From the NCBI GenBank assembly GCA_947175975.1, contig CAMWOX010000086.1, positions 1 through 6,923 on the forward strand: a stretch of DNA of 6,923 bases, in the 5' to 3' direction. The DNA is from an uncultured Ruminococcus sp. (lineage in GTDB: Bacteria; Bacillota; Clostridia; Oscillospirales; Ruminococcaceae). Shown in pieces: positions 1 through 5,744 of the stretch (positions are counted from its first letter, which is position 1; each line of letters starts with the position of its first letter). The notes below the pieces were generated by a model. The model had not been told where the DNA came from and ran no database searches. It saw only the letters and a program-made list of their open reading frames with translations. A program made the translations under genes and the position numbers.

Positions 1-541
1 AATCTCCACAGCTCCAATTCTTTACTCTGAGGCACTCTGCATGCATAATTCCATGCACATGGCAGTCTGCTACCCAGAATGGCACATAAACTCCATGCAG
101 ATGCACCAGCTGACTTTCGGAAGTAAAATCTTTCGGCAGGAATTTTCTTTTGCTGCACCAGTTCCGGAAAATCTCTGTTGCCTTTTCTTTGTCAATCTTG
201 AATGGAATTATTTTTGACGGTCTGTATTCACCGGACAATCTGCCTTTCAGAATCACGGGATTATGACAATAGACACATTCTGTCGCAGATGTATCAGAAT
301 CCGTGATCAGTTCTGCACCACAGCTCTGACAGATAAATAACTGATTTTCTTCTGCAAAAGCATCCTGTGCTGGTGCTTGTTCCTGTGCTTGCTTTGCCAT
401 TTCGGCATTTGCCTGCTGACATTCCGCAGGCGTGAAAAAACTGTCGCAGTATTCACAGACAAATCCTTGCTTATTGGGATGGAATCGCAGATCACCGCTA
501 CAATTGGGACATTTATACTGAACACTCTCAGGAGAATCCAT
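1..541 (-). CDS. YdjG-like double zinc-ribbon protein, N-terminal 180 residues (partial)
   Basis: The reading frame is open from an ATG at 541 to the left edge, so the C-terminus lies outside the window. Two four-cysteine zinc ribbons are visible: C11/C14 with C29/C32, and C71/C74 with C89/C92. They are joined by an Ala/Gln/Glu-rich linker at about residues 42-66. After them comes a segment ending in GVYVPFWVADC, which resembles the YVPFW motif I associate with YdjG-type proteins, often labelled TFIIB-type zinc ribbon or mislabelled as a primosomal helicase. In B. subtilis the family member is membrane-linked and sits with pspA and an SPFH gene; the membrane segments would lie in the missing part. 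A Shine-Dalgarno AAAGGA (551-556) lies 9 bases before the ATG. The gene follows the SPFH gene by 26 bases, so it is probably co-transcribed with it. The zinc ribbons are certain from sequence; the family name is likely, and the function is inferred. Confidence 0.85.
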   Translation of the reverse strand, partial: MDSPESVQYKCPNCSGDLRFHPNKQGFVCEYCDSFFTPAECQQANAEMAKQAQEQAPAQDAFAEENQLFICQSCGAELITDSDTSATECVYCHNPVILKGRLSGEYRPSKIIPFKIDKEKATEIFRNWCSKRKFLPKDFTSESQLVHLHGVYVPFWVADCHVHGIMHAECLRVKNWSCGD

Positions 542-567
542 AAAACATCATCCTTTCTGTTTGTTCA

Positions 568-1605
568 TTAAGAAAATCTTCTCTTACCACATTTTGTGCA
601 GAAATTCCCTGTATTCGTTAATCCACAGCCGCACACCCAACACTGGGAAGCATCCGGTTTTGCCCTGCCACAGACAGCACAGAAATTGCCATAATTCTCT
701 GATCCGCATTGACAAGCCCAGGATTTCTGCAATTGCACAGAATTACCTCGCTGTGGCAGATCAGAATGAAAATTCGGATCAGGATTCAGCATTGCATTTC
801 TGCTCCGGATATTTATCAGCTGACGACTTTCCTCATCATAAGAAATATTGCCGATCCCAACAGAAATTAACTCAATACCACGCTGTTCTTTCCAGATGGT
901 ATCCAGCTGCCGATCCAGATAGCTGATAATATCCATACTCCGTGCGCCCAGATTTGAAATTCTCACACCATCCTGAGACATAATGCTGACCGCACTTTGA
1001 AGTGCCATTAAAAACTCTTCCAGATACTGATCAGACAATACCTGTGTACTTACATAACTGGCATTGCGGGGAACGACCTCCTCAAAGAATTTCAAGGGAT
1101 CTGTAATCTTGATAGAATATGTCCCATGACACCTGACAAACAATTCTGCATGATAGAAATTATCAAAATACTGCAAAGGATTTCTTGTACCAAATTTCAG
1201 ATTCTTGATTTCCTGCAAATTAATAAAATACACTTCCTGACTGGCAGATGGCTGACCGCCATATCTGATTCTATGAAACGTCTCCCTGACGGCAGAACTC
1301 AACTCACCATTGAACATAGACGGTGCAGTAGAAAGATATACTTCATAGTAACCCTCAGACGCACAGTAATCCACAATCTGACCGCCATCACACAGGATCA
1401 TGAGCTGATTCGGTGCGATCATAATTTTTGAGCCGTTTGTAATCGTATGAATCGGAGTGTACTCGTTGCCGTTTTTCGTTTTGACAACACGGACACCTCT
1501 TGTCATGAGAATATTATTATCCATTCTGCCGGAAACAATATAATCCAGCCATTGACCAGCAAGAGAACCGCTGACAGCAGTAGCCGCCGCACGAATGAAT
1601 CCCAT
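568..1605 (-). CDS. SPFH-domain (YdjI / virion-core-like) protein with two C-terminal zinc ribbons
   Basis: This 345-residue protein resembles the YdjI-type SPFH family, often annotated as virion core protein or SPFH domain-containing protein. Residues 1-25 are a mildly hydrophobic or amphipathic lead. About 30-270 form the SPFH-like body, including ITNGSKIMIAPNQ and LCDGGQIVDY early and LISVGIGNISYDEESRQLI late. A low-complexity linker follows. Two short zinc ribbons close the protein: C298/C300 with C309/C312, and C325/C327 with C336/C339, each containing a GNFC motif (a further Cys lies at 322). In B. subtilis, ydjI belongs to the pspA-ydjGHI envelope-stress operon and helps place PspA at the membrane; a similar role here is inference. 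The ATG has Shine-Dalgarno AAGGAGT (1613-1619) at 7 bases. It is the first gene of a unit with the zinc-ribbon gene downstream and has its own strong promoter. No pspA is present in the window. Confidence 0.88.
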   Translation of the reverse strand: MGFIRAAATAVSGSLAGQWLDYIVSGRMDNNILMTRGVRVVKTKNGNEYTPIHTITNGSKIMIAPNQLMILCDGGQIVDYCASEGYYEVYLSTAPSMFNGELSSAVRETFHRIRYGGQPSASQEVYFINLQEIKNLKFGTRNPLQYFDNFYHAELFVRCHGTYSIKITDPLKFFEEVVPRNASYVSTQVLSDQYLEEFLMALQSAVSIMSQDGVRISNLGARSMDIISYLDRQLDTIWKEQRGIELISVGIGNISYDEESRQLINIRSRNAMLNPDPNFHSDLPQRGNSVQLQKSWACQCGSENYGNFCAVCGRAKPDASQCWVCGCGLTNTGNFCTKCGKRRFS

Positions 1606-1612
1606 TTACAGC

Positions 1613-1619
1613 ACTCCTT
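1613..1619 (-). promoter_or_regulatory. Ribosome binding site of the SPFH gene
   Basis: The minus strand reads AAGGAGT seven bases before the ATG at 1605. It is a near-consensus Shine-Dalgarno sequence and fixes this start. Confidence 0.8.
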
Positions 1620-1641
1620 TCCGAGAATCTGTTTTTATTAT

Positions 1642-1670
1642 ATTTTACACGAAAAGCCCAGAAAAGTCAA
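1642..1670 (-). promoter_or_regulatory. Sigma-A-type promoter of the SPFH / zinc-ribbon operon
   Basis: On the minus strand there is a -35 box TTGACT (1665-1670), a 17-base spacer, and a -10 box TAAAAT (1642-1647). Both boxes match the housekeeping consensus at five of six positions. Transcription should begin near 1635, giving a leader of about 30 bases before the SPFH ATG. It lies just downstream of the rnhA terminator, so the operon has independent transcription. The boxes look like a housekeeping promoter, which differs from the SigW control known for the B. subtilis pspA-ydjGHI operon. Confidence 0.75.
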
Positions 1671-1706
1671 TAGCCGGATGTAAATTTCGCAGTTTCAGAT
1701 TCACAA

Positions 1707-1735
1707 AACAGCACAGGACAACGTCCTGTGCTGTT
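1707..1735 (-). terminator. Hairpin terminator after rnhA
   Basis: A perfect 13-base inverted repeat (AACAGCACAGGAC and its complement) flanks a 3-base loop. On the minus strand the stem is followed by a short T-run (TTTTG), so it fits termination of rnhA, which stops at 1779. The T-run is short, so termination may be partial; the stem itself is strong. Confidence 0.7.
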
Positions 1736-1778
1736 ATTCTTAGCAGGAAGATCTCACTTCTTTAGGCTGAGAAGTATA

Positions 1779-2234
1779 TCACTTTGTTTGATATTTTTTA
1801 CTCTGGAGTACAGCAAGTTGGTCACAGCGTTCATTTTCGGGATGTCCCGCATGTCCTTTGACCCAGATAAAATGAACCTGGTGACGATCCAGTAAAACTA
1901 ATAATTTTTCCCACAAATCCGCATTCAATGCCGGTTTGCCATCGGATTTGACCCAATTGCGGGATCTCCAACCATAGACCCATTTTTTTGTAACGCTGTC
2001 AACAATATACTTACTGTCTGTTGTAAGATCCACTGAACAAGGCTCTTTCAACGCATTCAGTGCCTCAAGGACAGCCGTCAGCTCCATGCGGTTATTTGTT
2101 GTATCTGCCGCACCACCCGAAAGTTCCTTCTCATGTGTACCATAACGCAGGACAGCACCCCAACCGCCTGCACCGGGATTACCACTGCAAGCACCATCTG
2201 TAAAAATTTCTACATGTTTCATAGAAACCCCCAT
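1779..2234 (-). CDS. rnhA: Ribonuclease HI
   Basis: RNase HI cleaves the RNA strand of RNA-DNA hybrids, removing R-loops and RNA primers in the cytoplasm. The 151-residue product is full length (E. coli has 155). All catalytic residues are present: D13 in FTDGACSGNPG, E51 in NNRMELTA, D73 in TTDSKY, H128 in KGHAGH, and D138 in NERCDQLA. The Trp-rich helical region (W85, W89, W94), typical of the substrate-binding basic protrusion, is present. The start is uncertain. The ATG at 2234 gives MGVSMKHVEIF, while the in-frame ATG at 2222 (MKHVEIF) aligns better with E. coli MLKQVEIF and has a G-run just before it. Neither has a classical Shine-Dalgarno site. The ackA terminator ends only 12 bases upstream, leaving no room for a promoter in between, so expression probably depends on read-through or a promoter in the ackA tail. 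Confidence 0.97.
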   Translation of the reverse strand: MGVSMKHVEIFTDGACSGNPGAGGWGAVLRYGTHEKELSGGAADTTNNRMELTAVLEALNALKEPCSVDLTTDSKYIVDSVTKKWVYGWRSRNWVKSDGKPALNADLWEKLLVLLDRHQVHFIWVKGHAGHPENERCDQLAVLQSKKYQTK

Positions 2235-2246
2235 CTCAGATATTAG

Positions 2247-2281
2247 AAAAAACAGGACAGAAGATTGATTTTTCTGTCCTG
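2247..2281 (-). terminator. Strong intrinsic terminator after ackA
   Basis: A 10-base perfect stem (CAGGACAGAA at 2253-2262 with its complement at 2272-2281) encloses a 9-base loop that can close further by two pairs. On the minus strand it is followed directly by six T (2252-2247). This is a textbook intrinsic terminator for ackA. It ends 12 bases before the rnhA ATG, so it also forms part of the rnhA leader for any read-through transcript. Confidence 0.85.
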
Positions 2282-2323
2282 CTCTTGCAATTACTGAAAA
2301 ATTATGCTATAATAATACTATAA

Positions 2324-3523
2324 TTACTTAGAAATCAATGCAAGCGTATCTCTTGCGATTAACAACTCTTCATTTGTTGGTACAACCCAGACTTCTACTT
2401 TAGAATCAGACTGAGATATTTTGCAGAGTTTGCCCCGTACACCTGCATTTGCAATTGTGTCAATCTTAATGCCCAGTATATCCATATCGGAGCAGACAGA
2501 CTCACGCATATCAGGTGCATTCTCGCCGATACCGCCTGTGAATAACACAGCATCCAGACCATTCATAGCTGCGGCATACGCACCAATATATTTCTTGATC
2601 TGATAACAAAGCATCTCTTTTGAGAGTGCCGCTCTTGCATTGCCCTGATCCGCAGCAGCCGTTACATCACGGTTATCAGAACCAACACCAGAAACGCCTA
2701 GGAAACCGGACTTCTTATTCATGTAATCTGACATTTCAGCAGGTGTGAAACCATGCTTTTCCATCACGAAAGTAACAGCGGATGGATCCAATGCACCAGT
2801 TCTTGTTCCCATAAGGACACCGTCCAAGGGTGTGAAGCCCATTGTGGTATCAACAGATTTGCCGCCATCAATTGCCGTGATAGAGGAACCGTTGCCCAGA
2901 TGACAGGAAACAATCTTGAGATCCTTTGCATCTTTTCCCATTGCCTTAGCAAGTGCAGCAGATACAAATCTGTGAGAAGTACCATGGAAACCATATTTTC
3001 TGACATGCAGATTCTCATAGTCTTCATAAGGCAGACCATACATAAAAGCCTTTTCAGGCATTGTCTGATGGAAAGCGGTATCAAATACAGCCGCCTGCGG
3101 AACAGATTCCGGCATTACTTTCTTGCAAGCACGAAGTGCCAGTGCATGAGCATGATTATGTACCGGAGCAAGTTCTCTCAGTTCATCAATCTTATCAATG
3201 ATCTCATCTGTGACAAGTGTTGTCTCAGAGAAGATTTCTGCACCCTGTACGATTCTATGACCAACTGCGGCAATCTCACTCATATCTTTGATCACAGCCG
3301 CATCGCCTGTTGTCAGGACTTCCACAAGTTTCATGAAAGCCTCTGTATGTGTCGGGAAATCACAGTCTGCAACATATTCTCTTCCGTCAGAAGTCTTGTG
3401 TGACACATGACCATCAATTCCGATTCGGTCACAGTTGCCCTTTGCCAGAACACTCTCATCATTCATATCCAACAGCTGATATTTCAGAGAAGAACTGCCG
3501 GCATTCACTACTAAAATCAACAT
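2324..3523 (-). CDS. ackA: Acetate kinase
   Basis: AckA interconverts acetyl phosphate + ADP and acetate + ATP; in fermenters it mainly yields ATP and excretes acetate. The product is 399 residues, the normal family length (about 400). Signatures, in order: VVNAGSSSLKYQ with N7, S10, S12 and K14 binding phosphate; R90 in GHRIVQG; D148 in VFDTAFHQ; H180 in YGFHGTSH; HLGNGSSI; R241 in MGTRTGALDP; FTGGIGEN; and the late Glu in PTNEELLIARDT. The frame stays open 20 codons further up to 3583, but those residues are not family-like. The ATG at 3523 matches the conserved MxILVxNAGSSS beginning and has AAAGGA (3533-3538) at 9 bases. No pta is next to it. It has its own promoter and terminator, so it is probably monocistronic, and it diverges from tmcAL, another acetate-using enzyme. 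Confidence 0.98.
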   Translation of the reverse strand: MLILVVNAGSSSLKYQLLDMNDESVLAKGNCDRIGIDGHVSHKTSDGREYVADCDFPTHTEAFMKLVEVLTTGDAAVIKDMSEIAAVGHRIVQGAEIFSETTLVTDEIIDKIDELRELAPVHNHAHALALRACKKVMPESVPQAAVFDTAFHQTMPEKAFMYGLPYEDYENLHVRKYGFHGTSHRFVSAALAKAMGKDAKDLKIVSCHLGNGSSITAIDGGKSVDTTMGFTPLDGVLMGTRTGALDPSAVTFVMEKHGFTPAEMSDYMNKKSGFLGVSGVGSDNRDVTAAADQGNARAALSKEMLCYQIKKYIGAYAAAMNGLDAVLFTGGIGENAPDMRESVCSDMDILGIKIDTIANAGVRGKLCKISQSDSKVEVWVVPTNEELLIARDTLALISK

Positions 3524-3532
3524 AAATTTCTT

Positions 3533-3538
3533 TCCTTT
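3533..3538 (-). promoter_or_regulatory. Ribosome binding site deciding the ackA start
   Basis: The minus strand reads AAAGGA nine bases before the ATG at 3523. It supports this start over the longer open frame beginning at 3583. Confidence 0.7.
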
Positions 3539-3593
3539 CCAGTTTTTAATTTTTTGGATCTGAAAAATGCTTTTTCCAAGCACTCTATCTCTA

Positions 3594-3621
3594 ATTATAT
3601 ACCATTTTCAGAAAAAAGCAA
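3594..3621 (-). promoter_or_regulatory. ackA promoter
   Basis: On the minus strand, TTGCTT (3616-3621) and a perfect TATAAT (3594-3599) are separated by 16 bases. The transcription start would be near 3587, giving an ackA leader of about 64 bases. Runs of A and T directly upstream of the -35 box (3622-3653) look like an UP element. Confidence 0.65.
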
Positions 3622-3631
3622 GTCTTTTTTT

Positions 3632-3653
3632 CAAAAAAATGAAAATTTTTTTG
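3632..3653. repeat. All-A/T inverted repeat in the ackA-tmcAL divergent gap
   Basis: CAAAAAAAT (3632-3640) and ATTTTTTTG (3645-3653) form a perfect 9-base inverted repeat around GAAA. A T-run at 3625-3631 could pair instead with the same A-run. It lies upstream of the ackA -35 box and in the likely leader of tmcAL. It could be bent DNA, an UP element or a weak RNA hairpin. Confidence 0.5.
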
Positions 3654-3685
3654 TTTATTTTCCAGAAAGAAAGAAGTGATTTTCC

Positions 3686-4906
3686 TTGAATCTAAATTCC
3701 AAAATTGCAGGAATCATCTGTGAATACAATCCTTTGCACAATGGTCATCTATATCATATCCAGGAAACTAAAAAGCATGGTGCAGACGCTATTATCGCAG
3801 TGATGAGTGATCATTTTGTACAGCGTGGCGATGTGGCATTACTAAGCAAATTTGACCGTGCAGAACTGGCAGTTAGAGCAGGTGCAGACCTAGTGCTGGA
3901 ACTGCCTGTGATTTATTCCTGTGCGCCGGCGGAAATCTATGCATCTGGTGCAGTCAGATTACTTAAGAATTTAAATCTGATCACAACACTTTCTTTCGGA
4001 AGCAGTGTGAATAATCCAGAAGAATTAATTCAGCTTGTAAAAAATAGCAATCTGATTCTGGACTCCCACAGGGAAGAATTAAGAAAATTTCTAAAATCCG
4101 GAAAATCGTATCCAGCATCTGTTGCAGAATTATGCAGAATCCACAATCTGGAACAAGCCATTTTACTCAGAGATGCCAATAATCTGCTCGCCGTTGAATA
4201 CCTCCAGGCAATGCAGAAATTACATGCAGACTGGGAAATTTTCACGATCCCCAGAGAACAGGTCGATCATGACAGTAAGATCCCTGGCACATATTTTGCC
4301 AGTGCAAGCTATCTCCGGGAAAAAATTCTGCAAAATCATTCTAATCAAATTAATTCTTATATCCCGAAATTCACACAAGAACTACTGGAACGCAGACTAC
4401 AGGAAAATCAGTTTGCCTCCCTGGAATTTCTGGAATCTGCGATTCTGTACAGACTCCGGATCATTACAGAATCAGAATTGCTGAGTCTCCCTGACATGAC
4501 ACCACCACTGGCAAAACGTTTCCTGAAATATCAAAATACCAATAGCCTGGAAGAATTTCTGAGAAGTGTAAAAACCAAATGCTTCACAATGGCAAGAATC
4601 CGAAGAATTTTGATTTATGCAATGCTGCATTTGACACGGCAGGAACAGGCATATTTCCGGGAAAATCAGCCATATGCCCGGATTCTGGCATTTAATCAGA
4701 AAGGCAGCGAATTATTAAAAATTCTGAAAAAAACAAGCAAAATCCCATTGGGAACTTCTCTGACAAAACTTTCTGCACAGAGTCCAGATGCAAAACGATT
4801 TGCACAGATTGAAAACCGGGCGGCACAGATCTACGGATTAGCACACAAAAAAATCACATCCGCTGAACAGGAATTTACATATCCGATCAAGGAGCTTGCT
4901 ATATGA
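3686..4906 (+). CDS. tmcAL: tRNA-Met cytidine acetate ligase (TmcAL, YlbM family)
   Basis: TmcAL activates acetate with ATP and acetylates the wobble cytidine (C34) of elongator tRNA-Met, aiding accurate AUG decoding. The 406-residue length is close to B. subtilis YlbM (about 415). The nucleotidyltransferase-like N-terminus carries IAGIICEYNPLHNGH with the HxGH-type motif H18-NG-H21. It is followed by VMSDHFVQRGD (from V39), the SKFDRAELAVRAGADLVLELP region, SFGSS, and an ASASYLREKI segment where the family has a conserved Ser/Arg motif. The C-terminal half is helical and basic, as expected for tRNA binding. The start is TTG, since the conserved EYNPLHNGH lies at residues 13-21 and the next in-frame ATG (residue 40) would remove it. 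The Shine-Dalgarno site is poor (AGAAAGAAAGAAG). No clear promoter was found. Its stop overlaps the start of a 45-codon ORF as ATGA. The acetate link with divergent ackA is suggestive. Confidence 0.94.
   Translation: MNLNSKIAGIICEYNPLHNGHLYHIQETKKHGADAIIAVMSDHFVQRGDVALLSKFDRAELAVRAGADLVLELPVIYSCAPAEIYASGAVRLLKNLNLITTLSFGSSVNNPEELIQLVKNSNLILDSHREELRKFLKSGKSYPASVAELCRIHNLEQAILLRDANNLLAVEYLQAMQKLHADWEIFTIPREQVDHDSKIPGTYFASASYLREKILQNHSNQINSYIPKFTQELLERRLQENQFASLEFLESAILYRLRIITESELLSLPDMTPPLAKRFLKYQNTNSLEEFLRSVKTKCFTMARIRRILIYAMLHLTRQEQAYFRENQPYARILAFNQKGSELLKILKKTSKIPLGTSLTKLSAQSPDAKRFAQIENRAAQIYGLAHKKITSAEQEFTYPIKELAI
4889..4894 (+). promoter_or_regulatory. Strong Shine-Dalgarno site inside the end of tmcAL
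   Basis: AAGGAG lies 8 bases before the ATG at 4903, inside the last tmcAL codons. It is stronger than the sites of tmcAL or the HAD gene and is the main reason to believe the small ORF. Confidence 0.6.
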
Positions 4907-5040
4907 TTTTATCTTGGATTGTTATTTCGTCAATGATATACAGCATTTTTTGCTTGTCTTGGTGTATTACTGCTGATCTGCGAATAGAAACAATTAAAAT
5001 TATTTCAGAAAGAGAGATATTTCAATCATGCATATTCTAA
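4903..5040 (+). CDS. Possible 45-aa single-pass membrane peptide between tmcAL and the HAD gene
   Basis: The ATG overlaps the tmcAL stop as ATGA, and a near-perfect Shine-Dalgarno AAGGAG (4889-4894) lies 8 bases upstream. The frame runs 45 codons to TAA at 5038-5040, past the HAD start at 5028, a 13-base overlap. The product begins MILSWIVISSMIYSIF. Residues 3-22 are hydrophobic, with Trp and Cys, enough for one membrane helix; the tail from D25 is charged with E, K and R. I recognise no family. Spacing and overlaps suggest translational coupling across tmcAL, this ORF and the HAD gene, whose own Shine-Dalgarno is weak. The alternative is that 4907-5027 is a plain intergenic leader; a weak TTGGAT-17-TATACA promoter-like pair lies at 4914-4942. 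No frameshift of tmcAL need be invoked, since TmcAL ends at its normal length. Confidence 0.45.
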   Translation: MILSWIVISSMIYSIFCLSWCITADLRIETIKIISEREIFQSCIF

Positions 5041-5690
5041 AACAGATAAACGCATTTATTCTGGACATGGACGGAACTTTGATAGACTCTATGGGCATCT
5101 GGCACGAGATCGACCAGAAATTCTTTGCTGAACACGGTCTCACACCGCCGGCAGGTCTTTCCGATCAAGTCAACAAGATGACCATGCAAGAATGGGCTGC
5201 CTATTTCATCCAGCATTTTAAAATTTCCCTCACAGAATCTGAAATTATTCAGAGGATCGAAACGCTCGCCGCTGGATATTATCAGAATATCATTCAGGCC
5301 AAGCCGTATCTCATGGAATTTCTAGACTTCCTGGATCAGAAACACATCCCCTATGGCATTGCCACAGCAACTTACAAAAGCTCTGCCAAAGCTGTTCTGG
5401 CAAGACTCGGTATTCTGGACAGAATGCAGTTTATTCTTACGGCAGAAGACATTCCCTCCTGTAAGAAAAATCCGGATATGTTCCTTGCCGCCTGCGACAA
5501 GCTCGGCAGTGATCCGGGACATACTTGCATTCTGGAAGATTCGCTGCACTGCATTCAGACAGCAAAACAGGCAGGATTTTTTACAATTGCCGTACATGAT
5601 CCGCATACACCTGCGAGAGACTGGCAGGAAATGCAAAAAATCAGTGATCTTTCCGGCAAAGATCTGCAAGAAATTATCTTAAAATTATAA
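5028..5690 (+). CDS. HAD-superfamily hydrolase (beta-phosphoglucomutase / phosphoglycolate phosphatase-like)
   Basis: The 220-residue length is normal for a subclass I HAD phosphatase. All four motifs are visible: motif I DMDGTLIDS with nucleophile D13 and acid/base D15; motif II T113 in GIATAT; motif III Lys (K146/K147) in KKNPDMF; and motif IV E170-D171 in ILEDS, which binds Mg2+. Residues of about 20-90 form the helical cap that sets substrate choice. The substrate, a small phosphorylated metabolite, cannot be read from the sequence. Motif III is KKNPD rather than the common GKPxPD. The ATG at 5028 has only a weak GAGAG 11 bases upstream and overlaps the 45-aa ORF, so it may be translated by coupling. 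It is probably co-transcribed with tmcAL and ends 14 bases before a hairpin shared with the convergent gene. Confidence 0.93.
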   Translation: MHILKQINAFILDMDGTLIDSMGIWHEIDQKFFAEHGLTPPAGLSDQVNKMTMQEWAAYFIQHFKISLTESEIIQRIETLAAGYYQNIIQAKPYLMEFLDFLDQKHIPYGIATATYKSSAKAVLARLGILDRMQFILTAEDIPSCKKNPDMFLAACDKLGSDPGHTCILEDSLHCIQTAKQAGFFTIAVHDPHTPARDWQEMQKISDLSGKDLQEIILKL

Positions 5691-5704
5691 TTCACAAAAA
5701 ATCT

Positions 5705-5732
5705 GCTCCGGAATGCATCATCATTCCGGAGC
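5705..5732 (-). terminator. Hairpin terminator between convergent genes
   Basis: GCTCCGGAAT and its exact complement flank an 8-base loop (5715-5722). On the minus strand the stem is followed by AGATTTTTTG, so it serves best as terminator for the 361-aa membrane protein that stops at 5745. On the plus strand it is preceded by A-runs but followed by an imperfect T-poor tail, so it may also stop HAD transcripts, less efficiently. Confidence 0.8.
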
Positions 5733-5744
5733 AAATCATTATAT

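Noticed and set aside
307..525. 72-codon minus-strand frame inside the zinc-ribbon gene
   Set aside because: It is out of frame with the cysteine-ribbon protein, which has the correct start, binding site and motifs.
561..926. 121-codon plus-strand frame opposite the SPFH gene
   Set aside because: It is antisense to the zinc-ribbon end of a convincing gene, has no Shine-Dalgarno site, and reads as low-quality protein.
2308..2324. Two plus-strand TATAAT boxes after ackA
   Set aside because: No plausible -35 box or plus-strand gene lies downstream; AT-rich sequence explains them.
2753..3403. 216-codon plus-strand open frame opposite ackA
   Set aside because: It lies wholly antisense to a certain acetate kinase gene, and its translation is rich in Cys, His, Met and Ser, typical of a shadow frame.
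3568..3582. Small TGCTT/AAGCA hairpin followed by T in the ackA leader
   Set aside because: Only 5 base pairs; too weak to call a terminator or riboswitch.
3524..3583. 20-residue N-terminal extension of AckA
   Set aside because: The extra residues are not family-like, and the ATG at 3523 has a good binding site and matches the family start.
4914..4942. TTGGAT-17-TATACA as a promoter of the HAD gene
   Set aside because: Only three and four consensus matches; kept as an alternative to the small ORF but not annotated as a promoter.
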